In this document: piece after piece, positions 37,119-47,791 of the stretch
Position numbering within the stretch: position 1 is the stretch's first letter
Layout: every line of letters starts with the position of its first letter
From: Lamellibrachia satsuma
Lineage: Eukaryota; Annelida; Polychaeta; Sabellida; Siboglinidae
Direction: 5' to 3'
Assembly (NCBI GenBank): GCA_033239005.1
Contig: BSQZ01000068.1
Coordinates: forward strand, 2,349,001-2,413,000
DNA length: 64,000 nt
Notes under the pieces: generated by a model
What the model saw: the letters and a program-made list of their open reading frames with translations, nothing else
Databases searched by the model: none
Told to the model about the DNA's origin: nothing
Position numbers and translations under genes: made by a program

Positions 37119-37159
37119 GAGAGTCAATGTCTATCAGTTGTAGATGCGTCGTTGGTAGC

Positions 37160-40100
37160 ATGAAACGCCATCTATGTCGTCGCTGTGGACTCGTGCTCGA
37201 TTCGTATGCGGCTATACGACGCCACTTAGCGAGTCATCCGTCACCGTCTGCGAACGAGCATTCTTATTCGATAGCGCCCCTGGCGTTCGTCTAGAAGACC
37301 CATCTCAAGACGATCGTTCGAAGAAAACGAAATACTCGTGTAAATGCGAAGCAACGTTCAAAAGATGGAACGATCTGCAACATCACGTAAGAACAACATG
37401 TCGTCTTAAAAAAAGAGCAAGACATTCACGTGTGCTAAATGCGGAAGGAATTTCGTCAAACGTGACTACTTGACCAAACACGCGTGTGACAAACCACCAC
37501 CATCACCACCACCCACCACCACCACCAACTCATCACCCGCTAGTCACCGACGAAGACCCCGTTGACCCACCCGAGCGTCTTCCCTTCCCAGACGCTCTGT
37601 CGACGGAATTGTTAGACGTCATTCGGGAGCACTGGTCCTCCATAAGGACATGAGTGGCGAGAGGACCGCTCCAGAGCAGGTACAATTACAGATTAACGAC
37701 GCTAGACACGACCGTTCTAGAAACACCGTTGAGGAACGTGTTTCAGGAGCAGACCAACGCCTTCAAGATTAACCTCAGTTACGCATTCGTGCTGAGGAAC
37801 AAGAACACGGATCGATACAGGTATTATCACGCGTCTTGTAACTGCTGCGGTCGATACCTGGACGAACCCAGTCTCGTCGCCAACAGCAAGGACTTTGACG
37901 AGTTTCTGGAACGAATCCGAGAAGCCGACGTCTTGCAATGGGCCATCAATCAAAGACCTGATTCCGCGTGGGTGTGCGAGCTCGTAACAAATGCCACCTT
38001 CTTCGTCAATCGTATCATCGATCATCCGATAGGATGCGTGGGAATGAGACCCCTTCCGGTCTACATTAAGAAGAACAAAGCAGTCGTCGGATTGGAAGTG
38101 GATCCCAAGTGTGGTAAGAGGTACGGTGATAACCTGTGTCTTTTTCGATGTCTGGCCCTGCATCGAGGATGTGACTTACGTCGATTGAAACCAGCTGTGA
38201 AGACGCTGTACGAGGCTTACGCTCAAGACGGTGTACCTATGGAGAAATTTGCTGGAGTCTCGGTGAAAGACCTCCATCGCGTCGAGACCACGTTCCAGAC
38301 GAACGTGTGCGTATACAGTCTCGTAAAACCGAACGAGGAGGACGAACGACCAACCGCCGAACTCGTCCGTCGATCGATCTGTAAATATCCTACCACGCTC
38401 TACCTCAACCTTCACGAGACGCATTTCTCCTTCATCAGCGATGTACGCATGTACTGTCACTCGTACAGATGTCGAACATGCAACTCGTTGTGGAAACGCA
38501 CATGGAACCTACGCGTGCACGAGAGCACGTGTATGGGCTCTGTACGTCGAGTCTTTCCGGGAGGTGTGTACCATTCGACTCCGTCTATATTCGAACGACT
38601 GGATGACGAGAACATCCGAGTGAACGAGTCGTTACGATACTACCCGTACCGAGCCACTTTTGATTTTGAATATTGGTTCGACACCGAACAACTTCCGTCC
38701 GACAGCGAGGTTCACTGGATCGCGCGTCACGTTCCACTGAGCATCAGCGTGGCGTACCAGGACACGAACGAGTGACATGTCTCGTCACGAACGGAGACTC
38801 CAACAAGTTGGTGATCAACATGATGGCCATTCTTATATCGATGAGCGACGCCGCGTACGACAGCATCAAACTCTCGTACGAGAACGTGTTGGAGCAACTC
38901 GCGGAAGAATCGACGTGATGGGACGAGCAAGAGGAGACTACGAGAGCGGCCAACGACAAGAAAAGTCGACGTACAAAAAATCCGTACAAAAAGCTGATGG
39001 GACAACTGTATGGATGGATGCGTCAGTTACCCGTCATCGGGTTCAATTCGGGTCAGTACGATCTCAATGTCGTCAAACAGTTCCTCGTGCCCTACTTCCT
39101 GACCTTTGCAAAGACAGACGAACGAGAAGAGAGGCGGCAAGAGGAGGAAGAAGAAGAAGAGAACGAGGGTGACGGACCGTTTTTCGTCATCAAGCGCAAC
39201 AACGCTTTCATGTGTCTTTCGACGGATCAGTTGAAATTCCTAGACATGACCAACTACCTGGCTCCCGGGTTCAGTTACGCCAAGTATCTGAAAGCGTACG
39301 GATGCGAGGTGACGAAAGGTCATTTCCCGTACGAGTACATGGATCGACTGGAGAGGCTCGACGATACCGTTCTACCGCCGAAAGAGGCCTTCTTCAGTCG
39401 ACTGAAGAACGAAGGTATTTCTGAGGAGGATTACGTCAGTTGTCAGGAGGCATGGCACGACAACGGTATGTCGACGTTGCGTGACTTTCTCGTCTGGTAT
39501 AACAACAGGGACGTGGTTCCCTTTCTGCAGGCCGTCGACCGACAGTTTGACTTCTATCAGCAGCGTGGAATAGACATGTTCAAGCAAGGCATCAGTGTAC
39601 CAGGTCTGACCTTGCTGTACCTGTTCAACGACCTTCCCGAGAAGACCTACTTTACCATCTTCAACGAGAAACACAAAGATCTGCACGATCTCGTCAAAGA
39701 TAACATTTGCGGTGGTCCGTCGATCATATTTCACCGCTATCACGAGAAAGCGATCACCACGCTACGTCGAAACGAGTACGGAGAGGCGGCCCGTCCGTGT
39801 CGATCGATCGTCGGATACGATGCGAACGCACTGTATCTATGGTCGCTCATGCAAGACATGCCCATGGGGTGGTACACGCGACGACGATTTGAGAACGACT
39901 TCCGACCCGAATCGGCTCAGCTGTACGGCCAGATGGCCTCGGAATGGCTGACGTGGGAATCCGAACGCACGGGACTTTCCATACGACATCAGACCAACGG
40001 ACGAGAGAAACGGATAGGTAAACATCGAGTGGATGGATGGTGCAGCGAGACGAAGACGGCTTATCAGTTCCAAGGTTGTTTCTTTCACGGTTGCCCGTGC

Positions 40101-41549
40101 ACTCGAGCAGAGGTCAATTCCGTCAACGGGAAAACCATGGCCGAACTGCTCGTCGAGACCCGAAAGACCACCGCCTACCTACGTCACTTCGTCAAGGTCG
40201 TCGAGCTGTGGGAATGCGAGTGGAAAAAGATGAGACGAGATCCTCACGTAAAACGGTGTCTGGACGCCGCGTTCCCACGACGACGTCGACACGTTCGGTG
40301 GACGATGACTTCGCAACAGATCCTGAGTGGCGTGCGCGACGGAACCGTATTCGGCATGATCGAGTGCGACATTTGCGTGCCGGAAGAACTGCGCGATCAC
40401 TTCGCCGAGATGCAGCCCGTGTTCAAGAACATCAGTCTGATACGCGAGGATCTCGGTCCGTTCATGCGCCGATACGCCGAAGAGCACAACATCATGACGA
40501 TTCCGAGACGCATGCTCGTGGGCAGTTATTACGGCGATAAGATACTGCTCGCCACGCCTCTGTTGCGATGGTATCTGGACCACGGTCTCGAGGTGTTACA
40601 CGTCTATCAGGTCATCGAATACGATCCGATTCCGTGCTTCCGTCGATTCGGCGATGCCGTGTCCGAGGCCAGACGCGCGGGAGACGTCCACCGAGACAGG
40701 GCCGTCATCGCGGACACCATGAAGTTGCTGGGAAACTCGGGCTATGGAAAAACCATCACCAACGTGGACCGACATCGCGACGTCAACTACTGCACGGAGA
40801 AGGCGGCGTCGCGCCTGGTCAACGATCGTCGATTCCGACAACTCGACGTCGTCGTCGACGACGCGTACGAGATAGAGATGAGCAAGAGAACAGTGACGTA
40901 TGCCTTGCCTATACACGTGGGATTCTTCGTTCTGCAGTACGCCAAGATGCGCATGTTGCAGTTCTATTACGACTTCATCGACAGATACGTGGAGCGTCCT
41001 CTGTTTCAATACTGCGAGATGGATACGGACAGCGCCTATTTGGCCTTGGCCGGCGAGTCAGTCGATGCCCTCGTGACCCCTGCACTACGAGAACATTATT
41101 TCCGACATCGATCCGAATGGCTGCCGTCGGAATGTTGCGACGCGCATCGGGACGAGTACGTGCGCTGTCGACTCGCCGACAGACAGTGGGTTGGAGACGG
41201 AGAGTGCTGCAAGACGCGACGAGCGTTTGACAAGAGGACTCCGGGACTGTCCAAGGTAGAATGGTCGGGCGACGGATTCGTGGGGTTGTGTAGCAAGACG
41301 TACTATTGTTTCGGACCCACCGACAAGTACAGCACCAAAGGTCTGAGCGAATGACACAACACCATCGACAAGGAGGCGTTCCTGGAGGTGCTCACCAGTC
41401 GTCGGAGCGGAAGCGGAAAGAACCGCGGGTTTCGGGTGTATAAATCGACCGTGATGACGTACGTTCAGGAACGAACGGCTCTCACCTACTTCTACGCCAA
41501 ACGCGTGGTGCACGAGGACGGCTTGAGCACGGGTCCGACGGACGTGTAG
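37160..41549 (+). pseudogene. Protein-primed family B DNA polymerase with zinc fingers and OTU-like domain, broken
   Basis: Replicates the element from its protein-primed ends. N-terminal C2H2-type fingers lie in three different frames (37173-37230, about 37335-37405, 37425-37490). The segment 37654-38775 holds an OTU-like cysteine-protease signature (GDNLCLFRC near 38125, HFSFI near 38425), another zinc finger and exonuclease motif I (FDFEYW near 38660). The main open frame 38997-41354 has Exo II (GFNSGQYDLN), motif A (GYDANALYL, 39813-39836), the FFHGCPC insert near 40080, motif B (LLGNSGYGK, 40725-40750) and motif C (MDTDSAY, 41019-41036). Breaks: frame changes in the finger region, one near 38760, in-frame TGA at 38916-38918 and TGA at 41352-41354, after which the frame stays open to TAG at 41547-41549. 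Catalytic Asp residues are intact. Confidence 0.95.
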
Positions 41550-41587
41550 ATAAGGCGACGCGGTTCGATGGTCTGTCATAACAGACC

Positions 41588-42206
41588 ATGGACGCGCGGT
41601 GGAAACACCCCTTCACGTGCGTCGTCGCCGGACCGACGGGATGCGGCAAGAGCACATTCGTGACGCTGCGTCACGCCAGCGCGATGAGCGATCCACCCCC
41701 CGAAAAGATCACGTGGTGTTACGGAGAATGGCAAGAGGCTTACGCGACAACGGACTTGACTCACGTGCGATTCGAGGAAGGGTTACCGACGGAATCCATG
41801 TTCGAACCGACAACGAGGAACCTCATCGTCATAGACGATCTCATGGCGGAAACGAACGAGCGAGTCACGATCTTGTTTACTAAAAAAAGTCATCACAGGA
41901 ACACGTCCGTGCTATCTCGTACAGAACCTGTTCTCTAAAAACAAAGAGAGTCGCACCATCAGTCTTAACACTCACTACATGGTGGTGTTCAAGAATCCAC
42001 GCGACGCGACGCAGATGTCGCACTTGGCTCGACAGATGTATCCAGGACGCTCGAAGTTCGTACAGGAAGCGTTTAAAGACGCCACGACAGCACCGTTCGG
42101 TTATCTATTGGTCGATCTCAAACAGGACACGCCCGAGGACATGCGTCTGCGCACGGCCGTCTTTCCAGACGACGGCGTGCAGTACGTGTACTTGCCGAAG
42201 GTATAA
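41588..42206 (+). pseudogene. FtsK/HerA-type genome-packaging ATPase, frameshifted
   Basis: Drives DNA into the capsid in Polinton-like viruses. Walker A GPTGCGKST lies at about 41634-41660 and Walker B-type LIVIDDLM at about 41821-41845, both intact. The first frame ends at 41938. The second half, containing NPRDATQMSHLARQMYPGRS, is in another frame and closes with TAA at 42204-42206, so one base has been gained or lost near 41910. Its length (about 205 codons) is normal for Polinton ATPases. It lies 38 bp after the polymerase. Confidence 0.92.
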
Positions 42207-42211
42207 AAGAC
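42200..42211 (+). promoter_or_regulatory. TATA box overlapping the ATPase stop
   Basis: GGTATAAAAGAC; the TAA of the ATPase is inside it. It is 33 bp upstream of the next ATG, suggesting a separate, probably late, transcript. Confidence 0.6.
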
Positions 42212-42242
42212 CGGGCGCGTGAATCGTCTCTTCATTCGCACC

Positions 42243-42611
42243 ATGTCCGCTCTGGTGAGGAAACACATTTTGTGCATCCAGACTCTGGCCAGGTACAAGA
42301 ACAACAAAGTGAAAAAGGCCATCATCGCCAACGCCGACGCCAAGTTGCTGTGCGCACTAGCCGAGTGTGCTTACAACATACTGACGAAGAACATTCCATT
42401 GACCGCTTTACAGAGGCGACGATTGGGCAAATACAGGACGAAGTTACGCGAGTTGGCTCGGAGAAACACGACCGCCGCCAGGAGAAGACGCCTCTTGCTG
42501 AAACCCCAGGTTGGCGAGGGACAGAGCGGAGGTTTCCTATCGGCCTTCCTAGCTCCGTTGGCGGGTTCGGTCTTGCTACCCTTGCTTCGTCAGGTGCTAA
42601 CCGAGAATTAG
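42243..42611 (+). CDS. Small basic Polinton protein with hydrophobic C-terminus
   Basis: 122 residues from the ATG at 42243. An N-terminal helical, lysine-rich part (RKHILCIQTLARYKNNKVKK), a Cys-containing ECAYNIL helix, a very basic stretch (RRNTTAARRRRLLL) and a Gly-rich hydrophobic tail (GGFLSAFLAPLAGSVLLPLL). Proteins of this layout are common between the ATPase and integrase genes of animal Polintons; a core or membrane-active virion protein comparable to small adenovirus core proteins has been suggested. The frame is intact. The in-frame ATG at 42219 would overlap the presumed promoter, so the later ATG is preferred. Confidence 0.8.
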   Translation: MSALVRKHILCIQTLARYKNNKVKKAIIANADAKLLCALAECAYNILTKNIPLTALQRRRLGKYRTKLRELARRNTTAARRRRLLLKPQVGEGQSGGFLSAFLAPLAGSVLLPLLRQVLTEN

Positions 42612-42615
42612 ACGC

Positions 42616-43179
42616 ATGGATCACGCACGAAAGATGGCTTTGGTGGACCCTCGATTGTTGGACGCGCTTCGTTCGCAACCTCCTCCAACGGACACCGTAG
42701 GTAAGATAGTGCAAGCCCTCGACGAGGAGATGAAGACCATCCTCGATAGAAAGGACCTCGACGATGGGACCAAGGTAACGCTGTATAATCAGGTGTCGCA
42801 ACGGTACAACGGCCTTGTCGATAAACGCGTCAAGGAACCGGTACGCACGATCGCTGTGAACGAATCGACGGAAGGTTCAAAGGCGAGGGATGAGAAGGAG
42901 GACACGAAGGAGGAGGATGCTCCTATTAGAAGACTGGAGGCTACCGTCTTGGACACCGTTCCCAAGAGTCTGCAAGCCAAAGCCAGACGATTGATGGAAC
43001 ATCTCAAAAGAAACGTCGCGTGGAGCGATCGCGGCGAACTCGTGCACGAGGGTGTTCCCATTGCAGGAAGTAACGCGGTGGATCTCGTTCACGATTTGTT
43101 GCGTAAGAGAAAGATCGACGTTCCAACGGGTTGGCGGTCGCTCGCCAAGCAACTCCGCACCGTCAACATACCCAGTTGA
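42616..43179 (+). CDS. Conserved Polinton protein of unknown function
   Basis: 187 residues, starting 5 bp after the previous stop. It begins MDHARKMALVDPRLL, has a coiled central part (LDEEMKTILDRKDL.. and YNQVSQRYNGLVDK), a charged KEDTKEEDAP linker and a C-terminal domain with LMEHLKRNVAWSDRGELVHE, GSNAVDLVHDLLRKRK and PTGWRSLAKQL. This N-terminus and C-terminal domain recur in Polintons of many animals at the same place in the gene order; its function is unknown, probably virion structure. The frame is intact. Confidence 0.85.
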   Translation: MDHARKMALVDPRLLDALRSQPPPTDTVGKIVQALDEEMKTILDRKDLDDGTKVTLYNQVSQRYNGLVDKRVKEPVRTIAVNESTEGSKARDEKEDTKEEDAPIRRLEATVLDTVPKSLQAKARRLMEHLKRNVAWSDRGELVHEGVPIAGSNAVDLVHDLLRKRKIDVPTGWRSLAKQLRTVNIPS

Positions 43180-43609
43180 TCGGTAACGCCGCCAGGAGAA
43201 CCTACATACAAACGGACTCTCTCTCTCGACGGTCTGCCGCTACCCCACGTGCTGTTGGCAGCGCGCGAAAATCACTACGTTGGACACCCCTCGCTCGTCC
43301 GAGACATCCCACACCCACGCCGCCTCGCTGGCTCGATTTATAAGGAGACTACGTCGTCGTCGTAACCACTCATGTCGTTGGATTCGCAAGACACGCATCG
43401 TTCCATCGTCGCTTCGATATTGTTTAGCAGACTTACCTTACTCGGTGACTTTGTAGCCGTAATTCTTATACAACAGGTGTTATTCGGACTATGGTTTCGT
43501 TGCCAGACTGTTGTTCAGTCGTTACCGTTGTGGGAGCACTCCTCGTTGTTCGTCACTACTCGGGAGCCGTCAACGTCACCACCGTCAACGCGTCGGACCT
43601 TCTGTTTTA
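43180..43609 (+). other. Spacer with TATA-like box and a possible small hydrophobic peptide
   Basis: GATTTATAAGGAG at about 43336-43348 resembles a TATA box. From the ATG at 43489 a 39-codon frame encodes a hydrophobic peptide (SVVTVVGALLVV core), ending in TAA three bases before the integrase start. It could be a genuine membrane peptide or the end of a decayed gene. Confidence 0.4.
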
Positions 43610-44659
43610 ATGATGTCGAAGAGACTGATGAAGAAGGTCTATTTCGACCCGAGTCGAGTAGGCAGTTACGGAGGAGTCGATGCCTTGCGACGCGTCACGC
43701 ACGCGCCTCGGAAAATAGTCGCGCGATGGTTGTCGGGACAGAACGCCTACAGCTAACACAAACCAGCGAGACGGCGTTTCAAGAGACGCTGCGTCATCGT
43801 GGGCGGTATGAATCAACAGTGGCAGGCCGATCTCGTCGACCTGAGGACGTTGAAAGACGACAACGACGGTATGACCTTTCTCCTCACAACGATCGACGTC
43901 TTTTCGAAACGAGCTAAATGCATTCCTATGCCTAGCAAGTCCGCCGCATCGTTGGTCGCCGCTCTGCGAATCGCGTTCGCGGACAACCTGCCGCAGACGG
44001 ATCGTGGAATAGAATTTCTGAATAAATCCGTTCAGACGCTCTTACGAAAACGAGGCTTCCATCACTTCTCCACGCACAACGCGGAGACGAAGGTGAGCAT
44101 CGTGGAACGTTTCAACAAGACGTTGAAGGATCGCATGTGGCGCTACTTCACGAAAGTTCAGACGTGGCGTTACATTGACGTCTTTCCGGATCTGGTGCGA
44201 ACGTACAACAACACCCGCCACCGTAGCCTCGGTATGGCTCCCTCGCAGGTGACTGCAAGGAATCAAGAAAAGGTGTGGCAGCGTCTGTACGCTCACGACG
44301 GTAAGGGCGTGCCCAAGTTGAACGTATCGGATCGCGTGCGCATCAGCAAGTACAAAGGCACGTTCGAAAAGGGCTACGAGACGAACTGGAGCGAAGAGGT
44401 GTTCACCGTGCACGAAGTTCATCCCTCCGAACCGCCCATGTACCGCCTGCGAGACGATCTCGGCGACGTGCTGGAAGGTACCTTCTACGAACTGGAGCTG
44501 CAGAAAGTGGTGATAGCGAGCGATAAAGTTTTCCGAGTGGAAGCGGTGCTGGAACGTCGTAAGGTCGGCTCTCGAACGAATGCTTTGGTGAAATGGTTCG
44601 GATATCCGTCCATATTCAACAGCTGGATCGACGCCAAGTCACTCGTCTATAAAGACTAA
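43610..44659 (+). pseudogene. Retroviral-type integrase with chromodomain, one premature stop
   Basis: Joins element ends to host DNA, making the 6-bp duplication. From the ATG at 43610 (43613 also possible) an N-terminal segment (KVYFDPSRVGSYGGVDALRR) is followed by an in-frame TAA at 43754-43756. The same frame then continues with the DDE core: WQADLVDLR (first Asp), QTDRGIEFLN (second Asp), SIVERFNKTLK (Glu). The spacing between the first two Asp looks slightly short around ADNLPQTD. A C-terminal SH3-like part and a chromodomain (FRVEAVLERRKVGSRTNALV then KWFGYPSIFNSWI) end the protein. All three catalytic residues are present. Confidence 0.93.
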
Positions 44660-44663
44660 ACGA

Positions 44664-44988
44664 TGCGAGACGGATTGTCATTACGGATCAAGACACGACA
44701 CCGCACACTGTCATCGTAGAGGAGGAAGAGGAGGAAAAGGAGGAGGAGGAAGAGGAGGATTGCACCGACGCATCGAACAACAGCGCTCCTTGGCATCTGT
44801 TCGGTGTCAAGTGTCCCAAAGAAGAGATAGTATTTCTGTGTCAGATCGTCATCTTGTACACGGTCATCGTGATAAGCATCTACAACCTGACTGTCGGTCA
44901 CGACGATTCTAATCTGTGGACAGCTCTGTTGAGTAGCTCGTTGGGTTATCTACTACCCAATCCCACGTTGAAACGCAATGACGACTGA
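44664..44988 (+). pseudogene. Polinton membrane protein, no in-frame ATG
   Basis: A frame open from about 44664 to TGA at 44986-44988 encodes a start with RRIVITDQDTTPHTVIV, a run of Glu, then CPKEEIVFLCQIVILYTVIV, a transmembrane helix, and WTALLSSSLGYLLPNP near the C-terminus. The CPK-x-EI-x-F...LYxVI pattern and the LLSS-LGYLLPNP ending are typical of a short membrane protein found between integrase and minor capsid genes in many Polintons. No ATG is in frame upstream before the integrase stop, so the start has been lost or uses a non-ATG codon. It overlaps the next gene by 11 bp. Confidence 0.75.
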
Positions 44989-45799
44989 TTTCTACATGAC
45001 GCTGGCTAGCAACGCTTCTATGAAGATGCACCTCGACAACACCTTGACCCATTACGTCACGGACTTGCCTCACCGTGTCGATCTGATCGGCGAGTGGGAG
45101 TGCGGGTTGACATAGATGCAGTATTCGCACACTTGGTACAACGTCACGGAGAACGATGTCTGGTTATTCCTCAACGAGATCGATGATCCCAACGACGTGA
45201 GTCGACGTGCGAGATTGTCGTGTGGATATTACGACGACCCGTTAACATTGCTGTACCACGTCAACAGAACAGCGAAGACGCGGGCTCAAATGAGCTACAG
45301 TTCCGTCAGTCAAAAAATGACGTTACATATGACGGAGAACACCAAGTTCACCATACCGTACCACAGCTCGACTACTTCCATGTTAGGATTCCGCAAATCC
45401 GTAGCCACCGGAGCGGCGGAGACGACTACTACTACGTCCGCGTCATCTCTCGTCTCCGACTCTCCCGACTCCTCGTACCCCTTCCACATCGAGGCCCCCA
45501 ATGTGGTGGACATGACGCAGGGGTTCAACACCCTATACGTATACACGGACGTCGTGGAGTCTCGTATAGTGGGTGACACTCTCGCGCCTCTGTTGCGATC
45601 CATTCCGATTAGCGGACGTCACGGTGACAGGGTGTCCGAGCGTTTCACTAACGTTCACTACATACCTCTACTGCGCTCGAACTTCCACTCGATCGAAGTG
45701 GATATAAGAGACGACATGGGTCGACACGTGCCATTCGAATACGGCCGAGTGACGGTGACGCTTCATTTTCGTCGACGCAAGACCGGACTGTTCCAATGA
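44978..45799 (+). pseudogene. Penton-like minor capsid protein, one premature stop
   Basis: Forms the five-fold vertices of the capsid in Polinton-like viruses. It starts at ATG 44978 inside the end of the membrane-protein gene with MTTDFYMTLASNASMKMHLD and DLPHRVDLIGEWECGL, the well-conserved N-terminus of this family. An in-frame TAG at 45113-45115 is followed directly by an ATG in the same frame. The rest (45116-45799) contains YSHTWYNVTEND, a Ser/Thr-rich loop and a C-terminal jelly-roll-like end with a NVHYIPL motif. The ORF after the stop could be initiated separately, but would lack the conserved N-terminus. Confidence 0.88.
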
Positions 45800-46191
45800 A
45801 CTACAACGATTATTACGCGCGTCAGGCTGGTGGTGCGCTGCCCTACTTCGCCGGTGCGCAATACCAACGAGGTCACGGACTGGGCAGTCTGTTCGGCGGT
45901 CTGTTGCGCAGCGCCATGCCGCTCATCAAGAGAGGTGCCGTGGCTTTGGGTAAAGGGGCGTTGAAGACCGGCGTTCGTATAGCCGGCGATGTCTTATCGG
46001 GTCAGAACATAAAAAAGGCTGCCAAGCGACGCGTCACCGATGCCTTGTTGACGGGTCTTCGACCTCCCCCTGGTAAACGTATAAAACGACCGAGTGCAAA
46101 GGCGACAATCACTGCGGTAAAGAGACGACGCAAGAAACGGACGCCCAAGGGACGAGAGATCGACATATTCGACAATGACGCTCGTGTATAG
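45796..46191 (+). CDS. Minor capsid / pVI-like Polinton protein
   Basis: 131 residues; its ATG overlaps the previous stop (ATGA). N-terminus MNYNDYYARQAGGALPYFAG and AQYQRGHGLGSLFGGLLR, then an amphipathic segment (IKRGAVALGKGALKTGVRI) and a strongly basic C-terminus with two KKR-type clusters. The YQRGHGxGSxxGGLxR motif is a hallmark of a minor virion protein encoded next to the capsid genes in Polintons and compared with adenovirus pVI. The frame is intact. A broken partial copy lies just downstream. Confidence 0.85.
   Translation: MNYNDYYARQAGGALPYFAGAQYQRGHGLGSLFGGLLRSAMPLIKRGAVALGKGALKTGVRIAGDVLSGQNIKKAAKRRVTDALLTGLRPPPGKRIKRPSAKATITAVKRRRKKRTPKGREIDIFDNDARV
46078..46090 (+). promoter_or_regulatory. 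TATA-like box in the minor capsid gene
   Basis: CGTATAAAACGAC, about 95 bp before the ATG at 46175 that would start the ancestral major capsid gene; duplicated at 46384-46396, about 90 bp before the present start at 46475. Confidence 0.45.
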
Positions 46192-46474
46192 ACAGAACAC
46201 GTACGCGTATCGACCCTCTCACACGAACACACCGTTGACTTACGGACTTTCCGATGAATTACGATTCTTACGCGCGCCAGGTCGGCGATGCGCTGCCCGA
46301 CTTCGTCGGTGCGTAATACCAGCGAGGTCGTGGACTGGATATTCTGTTGTGTTGCGTCATAAACACCGTGGCCTTAGGTAAGGGTATAAAACGACCGTCT
46401 GCAAAGGCGACAATCACTGCAGTAAAGAGACGACGCGAGAGACGGACGTCCGAGAAACGAGAGAGAGATCGACA
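46175..46474 (+). pseudogene. Rearranged duplicate: capsid-gene start, capsid internal piece, minor-capsid piece
   Basis: The ATG at 46175 opens with MTLVYRQN, resembling the start of the major capsid gene at 46475. Directly after, 46193-46252 resembles an internal capsid stretch (46817-46870; both contain AACACGTACGCGTATCGA and TACGGACT). Then 46254-46460 is a decayed, internally deleted copy of the minor capsid gene 45796-46180, including its TATA-like phrase and basic C-terminus. The true capsid start follows. Confidence 0.8.
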
Positions 46475-47790
46475 ATGGCGTTCGTGCATAGACAGTCGTG
46501 CGAGGGAGTCAAGAGCGAGCTGGATCTCTTTACCGTGCCTCCCACTCAGAACTGCATCATCACCAGTCACGTGGTGGAGCATCAACCCACGGCCCCTCTG
46601 GACTCTGGAGGACCTATATAATTCCTCATCCCCGGTTCCGGAGACGATTACATAGATCTCGCCAACACGATGATACACGTACAGGTGAAGGTGACGCAAC
46701 CCAATGGAAACGATCTCGACGCGGCTGCACCCGTAGGACCGGTGAACAACTGGCTGCATTCGCTGTGGAGTCAGGTCGACGTCTCCCTGAACGGCACATT
46801 CGTGACCCAGTCGTCCAACACGTACGCGTATCGAGCCTACGTGGAAACGCTGTTGACCTACGGACTCGGTGCCAAGTCGACGCAACTGACGAATCAGCTG
46901 TGGTACAAGGACAAGGCTAGTCGCATGAGCGCCGTCGAGCTGGCGAACGGACCGATCCTAAACCCGGGTTCGTGACTCGACGAGAGTACATAACAGGCAG
47001 TCGCGTGGTCGACATGATGGGTCGCCTCCACGTGGATATGTTTCTGCAGGATAAATTCCTAATCAACGGAGTCGACGGCAAGATACGACTGGTGCGTAGT
47101 AAGCCGTCGTTTGCGTTGATGTTCGGAGGAGCGGCCCTTGATTACAAGATAACGATCGTCAATGCAACCTTGTTCGTCAAGAAGGCCACCCTCAACCCAG
47201 CCGTGTAGGTGGCTCACATCAAAGCACTCGAGAAGAGCACGGTCAAGTATCCGTTACGACCCGTCAGCGTCAAGGTGTACTCCATTCCCGCGGGAGCTCG
47301 ATCGCACACGCACGAGAACCTGTTCCTCAGTACACTGCCGAAACGCCTCGTGTTGTGCTGCATCGACAACTACGCATACAACGGCGCGTACGATAAAAAC
47401 CCGTTTCACGCCAAGATCAACGCCATAGGCTTCCACTCGGTGTACGTGGACGGACGTCAGATACCCTCCAAGCCCTTCCAGCCCAACTTCGAGGAAAACC
47501 TCTTCGTCAGGAGCTACACGAGCCTGTTCACCTCGACCGGCAAGATCTGGCAGGACGAAGGGAACGGTCTGACTCGCGACGACTACCGAGACGGCTACAC
47601 CTTCTTCTGTTTCGACCTGACCCCCGACCAGTGCGACGGTCCCTGCTTCAATTTGGTGCAAAAAGGCAACTTGCGCATCGAATTTCATTTCCGAGAAGCG
47701 CTTCGCACCACCGTGAACGTCGTCGCCTACGCCGAATTCGAATCCGTGTTGGAAATCGACAAGAATCGCAACGTCATCTACGACTACTGA
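46475..47790 (+). pseudogene. Double jelly-roll major capsid protein, three interruptions
   Basis: Main shell protein. It opens MAFVHRQSCEGVKSELDLFT and VPPTQNCIITSHVVE, then an in-frame TAA at 46619-46621, a segment with YIDLANTMIHVQVKV and NNWLHSLWSQVDVSLNGTFV, a frame change near 46970 and an in-frame TAG at 47206-47208. The last part (47209-47790) contains KSTVKYPLRPVSVKVYSIP, HTHENLFLSTLPKRLVL and a GNLRIEFHFREAL end, closing with TGA. These are the characteristic motifs of Polinton major capsid proteins; total length of about 438 codons is somewhat short for the family, which may reflect deletions. Confidence 0.93.
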
Positions 47791-47791
47791 G

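Noticed and set aside
38777..41230. Arg-rich overlapping frames over the polymerase gene
   Set aside because: Shadow frames of the polymerase; the true frame has all family B motifs.
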